Shown here piece after piece: positions 34,189 to 41,980 of a stretch of 50,706 nucleotides of DNA; the first letter of the stretch is position 1, and each line of letters begins with the position of its first letter. Source of the DNA: JAAXHE01 sp964551635 (GTDB lineage Bacteria; Latescibacterota; UBA2968; GCA-2709665). A model generated the notes under the pieces. The model was not told the DNA's origin. It saw only the letters and a list, made by a program, of their open reading frames with translations, and did not search any database. The DNA is taken from positions 1-50,706 of the forward strand of contig CAZKDZ010000058.1 of assembly GCA_964551635.1 (NCBI GenBank), in the 5' to 3' direction. The position numbers were made by a program, and so were the translations under genes.

Positions 34189-35316
34189 CTATATCCGCGC
34201 CAGGACTTCCAGAAGCCTGTCCACGTCCGCGCTCCCATTGTACAGGTGGGTGGACACCCGCAGCCGGCCGTATTCCCCCCAGCACAGCACGTTATGCGCG
34301 GCGAGAGCCGTTTCGAGCCCCTTTGCGTCGTCCACCGCAAAGCAGGTGTTTCCCGACCGGGCCCCGCGTTCCCTGGGGCTGATCACCGGGTATCCGAGCC
34401 GGTCCAGGCCCGCGCTCACCTGCTCCGACAGATCGCGCGCGTGCGCATCGATCCGGTCCATGCCCACCCCCAGCAGGACCTCCAGCGCCTTGTCCAGGTG
34501 CATCACCACCATCATCGCCGGGTTACCGGGTTCCATCCGGTCCGGCATCGGCTTTTCTTCCACGTCCGGGTGTCTCTCGGCGCGCTGGGCCGGCCACACC
34601 GCCAGGTTCCGCCAGCCGTAACACGTCGTCCCGATCTGGGACTCCGCATGCCCGCTCACGTAGTACGGCGCAACGCCGTGCGTTGCCAGAAGCCACTTGT
34701 AGCTGCTGCTCACGGTCACGTCCGTCAACCCCGCGTCGACCCGCACCACGCCGGAGGCATGGGTTGCGTCTACCGCCAGCAGTACGCCCCGCCCGCGCGT
34801 GCCCTCGGAGAGCCGCGCCACGTCCAGATTCTGCCCCGTATAGAAACTCACCTGGCTCACGGCAAGCACCCGCGTACGCGAATCCACGGCATCCAGCAGG
34901 TCGGTCTCGTGGACAAACCAGTCGCGGTGCGGAACCAGGCGCACCTCCACACCAAGCCGGTCCAGCTGCTTCCACGCGTAAGCCACCGACGGAAATTCCA
35001 GGTTCGTTGTAACGACGTTATCCCCTTCCCTCCAGTCCAGCCCCCGCGCCAGCCAGTTGATGCCCTCGGCCGCGGACGGCATGAACGCAATCCGCTTTGG
35101 GGGCACGCCCCATAAGTCACCCATCCGGCCGCGACAGCGGTTTCCGATCGTGTAGATCACGCCCCGCCCATCGTATCCCCCGCTCTTCAGGCGCGAGAAC
35201 TCGGCATAGACCGACTCCTGCGCTTTCAGCCACGGGCTTTCACCTCCCGTACACAGATGGGTGATTCCTTCAAGCCCCACGAATTCTTCCGGTGAGATCA
35301 ACGGCTCGATCTTCAT
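34189..35316 (-). CDS. Class V aminotransferase-fold PLP enzyme
   Basis: 375 residues from ATG 35316 with GAGGGT upstream. PLP fold: FMPSAAEGINWLARGL binds the cofactor phosphate, VDATHASGVVRVD carries the Asp that contacts the pyridine nitrogen, and the lysine is in SSSYKWLLATHGVA near 205. Similar to isopenicillin-N-epimerase/cysteine-desulfurase-like proteins, but there is no conserved active-site cysteine region for desulfurase. Probably a transaminase or epimerase on a small amino compound. Second gene of the operon; 40 bases after the oxidoreductase. Confidence 0.88.
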   Translation of the reverse strand: MKIEPLISPEEFVGLEGITHLCTGGESPWLKAQESVYAEFSRLKSGGYDGRGVIYTIGNRCRGRMGDLWGVPPKRIAFMPSAAEGINWLARGLDWREGDNVVTTNLEFPSVAYAWKQLDRLGVEVRLVPHRDWFVHETDLLDAVDSRTRVLAVSQVSFYTGQNLDVARLSEGTRGRGVLLAVDATHASGVVRVDAGLTDVTVSSSYKWLLATHGVAPYYVSGHAESQIGTTCYGWRNLAVWPAQRAERHPDVEEKPMPDRMEPGNPAMMVVMHLDKALEVLLGVGMDRIDAHARDLSEQVSAGLDRLGYPVISPRERGARSGNTCFAVDDAKGLETALAAHNVLCWGEYGRLRVSTHLYNGSADVDRLLEVLARI

Positions 35317-35356
35317 AGACCCTCATTTGAAGAAGCTGTCTTTGAGTTTCCGGGGG

Positions 35357-36400
35357 TCAAACGTGAAAAATGTACAGGTCCCGGTCGACTTCGGACGGCG
35401 CCACCCTGGCCCCGTTCCGGCGATGGCTCTCGGCAACCGCGAAACAGGCCTCCGTGACGTGGTGCGTGACCTCCACGTTGCCCAGCGAGGGCTCGCCCGA
35501 TTCGTGGGCCGCCACCAGGTCCTCGAGACATGCCACGACGGCGCTCCGGGGTTCCACCTCAGGAAACCCGGCCGCTTCCACGAACCTGTGTCGTCCCCTC
35601 TGTGCGCCCATCTTGCGCAGTTCCCACCCGGCGCCGTTGTTCCGCGACCGGATCGCCCCATCGCTGCCCACCACCTCGAACTCCCAGTGGCCCGCGGGAA
35701 TCGTCCACGCCTCGACACCGTCTTCGAACTCCAGGTGATACCTCGAAACCGGATCGTCATCCAGGTGGTTGTTCTCTATTGCCAGGTCCTGCGGATGAAG
35801 CTCCCCCCGCACCCGCGCAATCTTTGGATCGCCCAGCAGATACGACAGCGTGTCCATTGAATGAACGTGTCCGTGAAGGAGATTCGAACGTGCAAAATGC
35901 ACGACCACACTGACCTTCCCGATTTCGCCATGCGCGATCAGGGCCCTCGCCGCGTGGTAACGGTTGTCGAACCGCCGCAGCACGCCGGTATTGAATACGG
36001 TCCCGTGTTCCCGGCACGCATCCCGGACCGCGTCGGCTTCCGCCATGGAACACGCCATTGCCTTTTCCAGGTAGAGCATCGGAACGCCCGCCTGCGCGAC
36101 AGCCACCCCCATCTCGGCATGCAGGACCCCCTTCGTACACACCGCGACCATATCGGGCCGTTCCACTTCAATCATCTCAAGGTAATCCTCGTACAACGCC
36201 GCCACCCCCCATTTCTCGCCGAATGCGCTCCGTTTCTCCGCCACGAGGTCCGATCCCGCAGCGAGTTCCAGGCGTTCACTCGCCATGCACGATGCAGCCA
36301 CCGAATACGGCAGGGCGATGGATGGATAGCCCACCACTTCCTCATCGATCGTACTTCCCATGCGACCCAGGCCCACAATGGCGACCCGATACGTCTTCAT
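35357..36400 (-). CDS. Gfo/Idh/MocA family oxidoreductase
   Basis: 347 residues from ATG 36400 with AAAAGGAG upstream. N-terminal Rossmann motif VAIVGLGRMGSTI at 6-18, the family helix VCTKGVLHAEMGVAVAQAGVPMLYLEKAMA, in which the usual EKP is EKA, and a C-terminal alpha/beta domain with HGHVHSMDTLSYLLGD near 195. Members oxidise or reduce sugars and inositols with NAD(P). First gene of the four-gene operon (35-46-base gaps to the next two genes), probably feeding the isomerase and aminotransferase. The divergent GNAT gene starts 316 bases away. Confidence 0.92.
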   Translation of the reverse strand: MKTYRVAIVGLGRMGSTIDEEVVGYPSIALPYSVAASCMASERLELAAGSDLVAEKRSAFGEKWGVAALYEDYLEMIEVERPDMVAVCTKGVLHAEMGVAVAQAGVPMLYLEKAMACSMAEADAVRDACREHGTVFNTGVLRRFDNRYHAARALIAHGEIGKVSVVVHFARSNLLHGHVHSMDTLSYLLGDPKIARVRGELHPQDLAIENNHLDDDPVSRYHLEFEDGVEAWTIPAGHWEFEVVGSDGAIRSRNNGAGWELRKMGAQRGRHRFVEAAGFPEVEPRSAVVACLEDLVAAHESGEPSLGNVEVTHHVTEACFAVAESHRRNGARVAPSEVDRDLYIFHV

Positions 36401-36716
36401 AGATCTGCTCCTTTTACCTGCCCGTTAATAAGCCCCGATACGTGCTGATGATCAGCTTTCAGCCGTAAGTGTTCAGCGCCCCCTGCCCCACGACGCCGGT
36501 TTTCGCAAATCAGTCTTCCATGGCTGGCGCTTAAGGGGCCGGAAAGATGCATTTTAACACCCGAAATCGGAAGCGTCAAGGCCAAAAACGCACTTTCGGA
36601 GACCCCGCTTGCGCCGGCGCCGCCAATGCCTTATTTTCCGGGACAACTCAAGTGCATCAAAGCGAAGCGGACGTACGGTCGGCCATGGGCGAACCAGCCC
36701 GGAACGGACATTCACC
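36401..36716. other. Divergent intergenic region with a palindrome
   Basis: 316 bases between the Gfo/Idh/MocA gene and the GNAT. A perfect inverted repeat GCTGAT-G-ATCAGC lies at 36444-36456, 44 bases upstream of the oxidoreductase ATG, and may be its operator. No other feature seen. Confidence 0.4.
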
Positions 36717-37253
36717 ATGCAGGAAGGCCACGTTGTTGATTCTCTCCTGATTGACGGGACCGAGACGCGCTTCCGGTATCCTCGCTGGGGCGACCTGGAC
36801 GCCTTCATCGACATGCACCGGACGCTTGCGCGCGAGAAAGTCATGTGCCGGCGCCTCGAACTCGACTCCGCTTCAGGGGGCCGGGAACTCTCGCAGGCCC
36901 TGGTCGGGATTAAACAGAATCGGTCCAGCTATCTCCTCGTCGAACAGGGCGGCGTTCTCGTGGGAGAAGGATTCACCCAGCGAAGCGGGCACGATTACCA
37001 GACCATCGGCCTCGCCCTGGTGGCACGCGCGCAGGGCCGCGGAATCGGTACGCGTCTGATGCAGGTCCTGGAGGACGAGTCCCGGAGGCTGGGCGCGCGC
37101 AGGCTGTATCTCACCGTCTGGTCCGCCAATGTTTCCGCTGTCCACGTCTACCGGAAAGTCGGCTACGTTGAATCCGGCCGCCGTCCGGACTGGGTGTTGA
37201 TGGACTCGGGCCAGACCTGCGATCTCATTGATATGGTGAAGATCCTGGAATAG
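36717..37253 (+). CDS. GNAT family N-acetyltransferase
   Basis: 178 residues from ATG 36717; the open frame goes further back to 36609 but the earlier codons look non-coding. Standard GNAT: FRYPRWGDLDAFIDMHRT N-terminus, SYLLVEQGGVLVGEGFTQ strands and the acetyl-CoA loop ALVARAQGRGIGTRLMQVLE (R-A-Q-G-R-G-I-G) near 110, then YLTVWSANVSAVHVYRKVGYVESGRRPDW. The family acetylates amines on proteins or small molecules; substrate unknown. No link to the aconitase X genes beyond proximity. Confidence 0.9.
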   Translation: MQEGHVVDSLLIDGTETRFRYPRWGDLDAFIDMHRTLAREKVMCRRLELDSASGGRELSQALVGIKQNRSSYLLVEQGGVLVGEGFTQRSGHDYQTIGLALVARAQGRGIGTRLMQVLEDESRRLGARRLYLTVWSANVSAVHVYRKVGYVESGRRPDWVLMDSGQTCDLIDMVKILE

Positions 37254-37271
37254 AAGCAAAAAGCTAAGGGC

Positions 37272-37399
37272 GGGTAGACGTAAGCCGGGAGACGGTAGAG
37301 ATTTCCTGCCCTGTGAGGTTTCCTATCGTGCCAGAGGCAACGAAGAACTATTAATCGGGCAAGGGCATCATCTACCGTCTGCCGTCTACCGTCTCACCG
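37272..37399. repeat. Dispersed palindromic element, copy C
   Basis: Begins GGGTAGACGTAAGCCGGGAGACGG and contains the core AGATTTCCTGCCCTGTGAGG, then CGTGCCAGAGGCA, then CGGGCAAGGGCATCATCTACCGTCT and ends in TACCGTCTCACC. ACGGTAGA (left arm) pairs perfectly with TCTACCGT (right arm). The bases just before (AAAAAGCTAAGGGC) match the reverse complement of copy B's right flank, so the element is larger than 113 bases. Confidence 0.8.
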
Positions 37400-37478
37400 C
37401 CCTATGGCGACCCTTGTGGTCGCCCGCCTTGTAACAGTTTCAATTCAGGGTATCGTCAAGGATTCTCCGGAGATTTCA

Positions 37479-38717
37479 ATGAAGTTGACGTGTGAAGAGA
37501 AGGCGATGCTGGCCGGAGAGATGGGGTCGGCCGCGGCGGAAGCGTTGGCGCGGCAGATGGATGTGGGGACGTTCTTTCGTGCGGAGGACTTCGTACACGT
37601 GCGAACGGTACACGCGATGGCGGATATCGAAGCGCTGGCGGACCCGGGCCTCCGCTTTCTGGAAGAAACCGCTTCGGCGGGCGCGCGGTTCCGTGTCCCG
37701 GTGACAACCAACCCGAGGAGCGTGGACTTCGCCCTGTGGCGGGACGTTGGACAGGACGAGGAGACCGTAAACAGGGAACGCCGTATCGTGAATGCGCTCA
37801 CGACGATGGGCGCACTGCCCTGCAACACCTGCATCAACTATCAGACCGTCGACCCCCCGAGATTCGGCGAACACCTGGGCTGGGGCGATACGGGCACGGT
37901 TATCTTCGCGAATTCCGTTGCCGGCGCCCGATCGAACTTCGAGGCCGGGCCGGCGGCCGTGTGGGCGGGGCTGACCGGCCGGGTGCCGCGCTACGGGTTC
38001 CACCTTCCAGACAAGCGGCGGGGATCCGTGCGCGTGTTGGTTGAGGACCAGCCGCGGTCAAACAGCGACTGGGGCGCGCTCGGCTGTGTTGTCGGGAGAC
38101 GTGTGGACGACTACTGGCGAGTGCCTGTATTCGAAGGCGTTCAGGAAAAGCCGTCGATCGACGACCTGAAGCACCTGGGCGCGGCGCTGGCCAGTTACGG
38201 ATCGCTGGCGATGTTCCACATGGTGGGTGTGACGCCAGAGGCCCGGACGGCCGAAGAGGCGTACGGGGGCCGAAAACCGGACGAGTCGATCGTTATTTCG
38301 CCGGGGACGCTTCGGGCGGCGTACGATTCCTTCCAGCCGGAGAAAGAGGCGGTCGACCTCGTGGTCTGCGGTACGCCGCAGCTTTCCCTGTTCGAACTTC
38401 AGTCGATCGCGGAACTGCTGCGGGGTCGGCGCGTTCACTCCGACTCGAAGCTGTATCTCACCACCAATTATCAGATCAAAACGCTGGCGGACCGGATGGG
38501 ATACACGGAAATCGTTGAAACCGCGGGAGGGAGGATCCTTGCGGGGGTCTGTTTCTATATCATGAACGCCCGCGTCCTGCAACAGCGGTTTCAGTACCGC
38601 ACGCTGGTGACGAATTCGGCGAAACTGGCGAATATCATATCGGGATACGGATACAACCCGGTATTCCGGCCGGTGGAGACGTGTATCGATGCGGCGGTGA
38701 CGGGAAGAGTCGCGTAA
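37479..38717 (+). CDS. Aconitase X catalytic subunit (DUF521)
   Basis: 412 residues from ATG 37479 (GGAG seven bases before). The AcnX/LhpI type: MKLTCEEKAMLAGEMGSAAAEAL opening, VRTVHAMADIEALA near 45, GALPCNTCINYQTVDPP carrying cysteines, FANSVAGARSNFEAG near 150, a CGTPQLSLFELQSIAELLRG block near 310, TNYQIKTLADRMGY and a final VETCIDAAVTGRVA. These three cysteine sites would bind an Fe-S cluster. Known members dehydrate cis-3-hydroxy-L-proline or phosphomevalonate; which applies cannot be told. The DUF126 partner follows 60 bases downstream, as expected for a two-subunit enzyme. Confidence 0.92.
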   Translation: MKLTCEEKAMLAGEMGSAAAEALARQMDVGTFFRAEDFVHVRTVHAMADIEALADPGLRFLEETASAGARFRVPVTTNPRSVDFALWRDVGQDEETVNRERRIVNALTTMGALPCNTCINYQTVDPPRFGEHLGWGDTGTVIFANSVAGARSNFEAGPAAVWAGLTGRVPRYGFHLPDKRRGSVRVLVEDQPRSNSDWGALGCVVGRRVDDYWRVPVFEGVQEKPSIDDLKHLGAALASYGSLAMFHMVGVTPEARTAEEAYGGRKPDESIVISPGTLRAAYDSFQPEKEAVDLVVCGTPQLSLFELQSIAELLRGRRVHSDSKLYLTTNYQIKTLADRMGYTEIVETAGGRILAGVCFYIMNARVLQQRFQYRTLVTNSAKLANIISGYGYNPVFRPVETCIDAAVTGRVA

Positions 38718-38777
38718 AGGGACGGCGACGGGCGATTTTCTTACGATGCTTCGCCGGTGGGTAGAAAGAACACAATA

Positions 38778-39206
38778 ATGACTGAGACCACTGTATTTCA
38801 CGGGCATCCTGGTGTCGGACCCGACGCGGAAGGGATCGCGCTGGTATGCGACGAAGGCTTCAGCGCCCGGTACGACTATGACCGGTACCGGGGCGTGATC
38901 AGCCGGGAGACCCATCCGCTCTACGGTCAGTCGATCGCCGGAAAAATCGTCGTGTTCCGCACTTCCAAGGGCGGCGTGGCCACGTCGTGGATGATGCTGG
39001 ATATGGTTGAGAGGGGAACCTGTCCGGCGGGGTTCATCTTCGGAAGGACGAACCCGGTGATGGTTCAGGGCGCGGTGCTGGCGAACGTGGCGCTGATGCA
39101 CGAACTCGAACCGGATCCGCTGGCGACCATCCGAACCGGCGATATCGTCCGTATGCGCCCCGCTGAAGGGGTGGTGGAGGTGGTGAGGAAGCTGTCAATC
39201 GGATGA
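38778..39206 (+). CDS. Aconitase X swivel-domain subunit (DUF126)
   Basis: 142 residues from ATG 38778 (an in-frame GTG at 38757 is possible). Matches the small subunit of AcnX: TVFHGHPGVGPDAEGIALVCDEGFS, NPLYGQS-like THPLYGQSIAGKIVVFRTSKGGVATSW near 50-70 and GFIFGRTNPVMVQGAVLANV near 90. It forms the swivelling domain that closes over the catalytic subunit. The Ser/Gly-rich TSKGG and the GRTNP loop are the substrate contacts in the family. Cotranscribed with the large subunit. Confidence 0.92.
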   Translation: MTETTVFHGHPGVGPDAEGIALVCDEGFSARYDYDRYRGVISRETHPLYGQSIAGKIVVFRTSKGGVATSWMMLDMVERGTCPAGFIFGRTNPVMVQGAVLANVALMHELEPDPLATIRTGDIVRMRPAEGVVEVVRKLSIG

Positions 39207-39297
39207 AGGTCAAAAGGTGTGGTTTTCTTTTCACTTCCAATTCATCACGTCTCTCCCGGGCGTTCGATCGTTGCCTTTTGAAGTAAAGAGTAACCCA

Positions 39298-39438
39298 CTA
39301 TTTCGACCACTTCCTCTTCAAGTTTTCGACTAATTCTTCAGTCTCTTCAGCCGTCATGATCTTGATCTTGCCATCCTTATGGTCTCGATAGAGCTCTTCG
39401 CCCCGCTGGCGCTCCCGCGAATCTTCGGCGTCCTTCAT
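39298..39438 (-). CDS. Small charged helical protein, 46 aa
   Basis: Open frame from ATG 39438 to TAG with AAAGGAG ten bases upstream. Very charged, Glu/Lys/Arg-rich (RERQRGEELYRDHKDG, TAEETEELVENLKRKW), probably helical. It lies alone between the aconitase X small subunit and the CPT-like kinase. A well-placed ribosome site and coding-like composition favour a real gene, but there is no recognised family. Confidence 0.55.
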   Translation of the reverse strand: MKDAEDSRERQRGEELYRDHKDGKIKIMTAEETEELVENLKRKWSK

Positions 39439-39565
39439 CTGTCTGCGCTCCTTTGCCGTCTTAATGGTGTTCTAAAGATCGAATATGCTTCGTTTCTTCA
39501 AGACCCGAGATATTTCATACGAGGTTGAAAGCACGGGTTCCATGACCATAACCGAGGCACGATAA

Positions 39566-40240
39566 ATGATGGAAAAGGAAACGCGGTTGGGACAGGTAAT
39601 CATACTGAACGGCGCGCCGCGATCCGGGAAGTCGAGCATTGCCACCGCGATCCAGGAAGCATCGGATGAACCGTGGATGAACCTGGGAACAGATCGTTAC
39701 ATACGCATTACACCCGAACAATACCGGCCGGGCATTGGGCTTCGTCCGGCCGGTATAGAGAAAATGGAAGAAGAGCCGTTTGCTCGAAGAGAGAAGATCG
39801 AAGCCTTAGTGCCAACAATGTATGCGGCGATGTATGAGTCGATTGCGGCACACAGTCGTCTGGGAATAAACGTCGTTGTCGACGTCGGCCACCATGACGA
39901 CTACGACATTCCTCGAGGAATCCTGTACGATTGCGCGCGGCGGATGGAAGGCCTGCCCGTTTGGTTCGTTGGCGTGCGCTGTCCTGTCGAAATCGTATGG
40001 GAACGACGGCGCAACACGTGGCTCAAGGAACAGCGAATTCCGGATGACACGCCGCCGCCCTACAGCGTCCATCGATGGGACCGAGAAGTGCACAGACCTG
40101 GAATCTATGACCTGGAAGTCGATACCGCGAAGATGCGTCCGGAGGAATGCAGCCGGGTAATCCTGGAACATTTGAAGCACGGCCCCAAACCCACGGCCTT
40201 CAAGCGGCTCGCCGCAATGTCTGCACGCGAACCAATGTAA
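39566..40240 (+). CDS. Chloramphenicol phosphotransferase-like small-molecule kinase
   Basis: 224 residues (GAGGCACG eight bases before ATG 39566). P-loop kinase with Walker A ILNGAPRSGKSSIATAIQ at about 12-29, the NVVVDVGHHDDYDIPRG Walker B/Asp region near 95, and WFVGVRCPVEIVWERRR followed by HRWDREVHRPGIYDLEVDT, which match chloramphenicol phosphotransferase. The substrate need not be chloramphenicol; a nucleoside or antibiotic-like hydroxyl compound is possible. The last 14 codons lie inside repeat R0 that is shared with the lipoprotein spacers, so the extreme C-terminus may have been replaced or created by recombination. Confidence 0.85.
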   Translation: MMEKETRLGQVIILNGAPRSGKSSIATAIQEASDEPWMNLGTDRYIRITPEQYRPGIGLRPAGIEKMEEEPFARREKIEALVPTMYAAMYESIAAHSRLGINVVVDVGHHDDYDIPRGILYDCARRMEGLPVWFVGVRCPVEIVWERRRNTWLKEQRIPDDTPPPYSVHRWDREVHRPGIYDLEVDTAKMRPEECSRVILEHLKHGPKPTAFKRLAAMSAREPM

Positions 40241-40279
40241 CAGCGATGCAAATATCGATTCGTGTAGACACATCGACCA
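40199..40279. repeat. Direct repeat R0 (also at 41821-41904 and 43226-43308)
   Basis: About 80 bases shared three times: a TTCAAGCGGCTCGCCG-like start, then an ACGCGAACC region, then GATTCGTGTAGACACATCGACC. R1 and R2 occupy the spacers upstream of lipoproteins 1 and 2; R0 covers the CPT stop codon and the first bases after it. They mark the borders of the tandem duplication. Confidence 0.75.
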
Positions 40280-40322
40280 ACCACCTGGTGAGAATGAAGT
40301 CACGGGAGAGGGTGAGAAAACC

Positions 40323-40496
40323 GGGTAGACGGGAGACGGAAGAGAACCACACCCCGCCCCACCATCTGGCGAGACGCAAGACGGGAGACGGGAGAGATTT
40401 CCGGCCTTGTAAGGATTTTTCTCGTGCCTGAGGCAGAAAGGAAAAACCCACCGGGCAAGGATATCATCTACCGTCTACCCTCTTACCTCTACCCGC
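40323..40496. repeat. Dispersed palindromic element, copy D
   Basis: GGGTAGACGGGAGACGG at 40323, a second GACGGGAGACGGGAGAGATTTCCGGCCTTGTAAGG start near 40380, then CGTGCCTGAGGCAG, CGGGCAAGGATATCATCTACCGTCTACC and a final CTACCCGCC. The core is about 60 bases longer than in the others through duplication of the left arm. It lies between repeat R0 and lipoprotein 1, in a spacer that is about 215 bases longer than the corresponding spacers of the other two tandem copies. Confidence 0.8.
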
Positions 40497-40574
40497 CTTT
40501 TTTCTACCGGCTACCGTCTCCCCGCATTCAGGCTTTTGTGGCCGTTTTGACTGTTGTCTTTATTCCAATTGAGG

Positions 40575-41750
40575 TTAATTCAGGTCCAACACAAACGCGT
40601 ATTTTTCTAACATACCGTTGGGATTCTCCGCAACTTCGGCACGAGGCGGTCGCCAAATGTAAACGGATTCGTTCGCGGCGGTGATGGCGCCCATCGGCAC
40701 ACGGCCGTGACCGCCGAATAGCTGCAGGCGTAGACTCGATACTTCATCCAAATCGAACACATCAATCGGTCCGGACGAATTTACCGTATAGACGACCCAT
40801 TCCCTCATTGGAGATTCCGGGTGATCGTAAGAGACGAACAGATAACGATCCTCAACCAATGTCATAGATCCTACAAGGGTAATTCTCACATCTTGCAAAT
40901 CCTCGTAAGTTCCGCGCCCGATATCGCGGTAGCGATCGGGCAACGCAACGAATCCATTCGGTCGCCGGCCGAATTTCGCTGTAACCTCACCTGTTACCCC
41001 ATCGATCTGCTTGATCATGTAGTCATTTTGGCCCAGATAATAGAACACCTGCAATGAAGCATTGTAGCACAACCTTGCGAATTTCCTCATCCGAATCGAA
41101 ACGAAACTCCGATTCGGATCTGAAAGCGGTGTCCTGCTTAAAACGCCCCACGTCGCAGGGTCCCGGCGCTGTAGTTCCATGATAAGACTCGTTGTGTTTA
41201 CGCGTAGGGAAAATACCTCTCCCTTGCGACCGACATGAATCTTCGATACGCCGATAGATTGGGTCCGATCCAAATATCGGCCCTTGCGATCAAACCGGAG
41301 GATCTGCCCTCCACGCCCATCAAGGAGATAGACCCTGCCCTCAGGATCTATCGACATGCTTTCAGCCGACCAATGCTCCCCTGGACCTCTGCCTGGACGC
41401 CCGAATGAGCGAATGTACTGATTGTCCCGGTAGTTGATTTCGTGCGCCTGATCGCTTTCAAAGTCGGTAACCATCAAAGTGCCCTCAGGTGAAATACCCA
41501 TCCAATCAACACGCCCGATCACAGGCGTGTCCTGATCAAACCCAAACTCGAAGGTTTCCCGCAATTCAAGCGCCACTTTCCCTGCATATCGCAGTTGCTT
41601 CTCGGGAATGTGCTCGTCATCCGTTACCCCTTCCAAGACCCGATCCCCTCCGCACCCGGCAATAGTACTCACTATGAGCCCGCCGGCGATCAGAAAGACA
41701 CGCACAGGAAATATCGAGCACAAATAAGTGTACACACGAACCATACTCAT
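40575..41750 (-). CDS. Six-bladed beta-propeller lipoprotein 1
   Basis: 391 residues from ATG 41750. N-terminal signal PVRVFLIAGGLIVSTIAGC gives a lipobox with lipidated Cys33, so the mature protein is anchored in the outer leaflet or periplasm. Propeller strands recur: MGISPEGTLMVTDFES, YIRSFGRPGRGPGEH, MSIDPEGRVYLLDGRGGQILRFDRKGRYLDR and RYLFVSYDHPESPMREWVVYTV. This is the NHL/six-bladed family often encoded near TlpA-like proteins in Bacteroidota. Most similar to lipoprotein 3 (both contain FGGHGRV and EVAEN near the end). First of three tandem copies when read from the left. Confidence 0.88.
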   Translation of the reverse strand: MSMVRVYTYLCSIFPVRVFLIAGGLIVSTIAGCGGDRVLEGVTDDEHIPEKQLRYAGKVALELRETFEFGFDQDTPVIGRVDWMGISPEGTLMVTDFESDQAHEINYRDNQYIRSFGRPGRGPGEHWSAESMSIDPEGRVYLLDGRGGQILRFDRKGRYLDRTQSIGVSKIHVGRKGEVFSLRVNTTSLIMELQRRDPATWGVLSRTPLSDPNRSFVSIRMRKFARLCYNASLQVFYYLGQNDYMIKQIDGVTGEVTAKFGRRPNGFVALPDRYRDIGRGTYEDLQDVRITLVGSMTLVEDRYLFVSYDHPESPMREWVVYTVNSSGPIDVFDLDEVSSLRLQLFGGHGRVPMGAITAANESVYIWRPPRAEVAENPNGMLEKYAFVLDLN

Positions 41751-41820
41751 TGGTGTTCTCCCTTCATTGAGTGTCCCTTGTCGCCGTCCTCGACGGTCCC
41801 TTCGGTCACAACCCCACAGC

Positions 41821-41904
41821 ATTCAAGAGGCTTGCTGGGATCTCCACACGCGACCGGAAATAGCAGCGATGGCAATTTCGATTCGTATAGACTCTTCGGC
41901 CCGG
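41821..41904. repeat. Direct repeat R1
   Basis: Second copy of the R unit, in the spacer between lipoproteins 1 and 2. ATTCAAGAGGCTTGCTGGG at the start and TTTCGATTCGTATAGAC near the end align with R0 and R2. Confidence 0.75.
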
Positions 41905-41980
41905 GAATCGGGTGCTGACAGCCTGGATGACAAATGAAATGAGCCCGTCGCGAAATCCCAGAGTGTTCCGGCGACCCTTC

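Noticed and set aside
36444..36456. Palindrome GCTGAT-G-ATCAGC as part of the dispersed element family.
   Set aside because: It lacks the GTAGACGG arms and core blocks; kept only as a possible operator.
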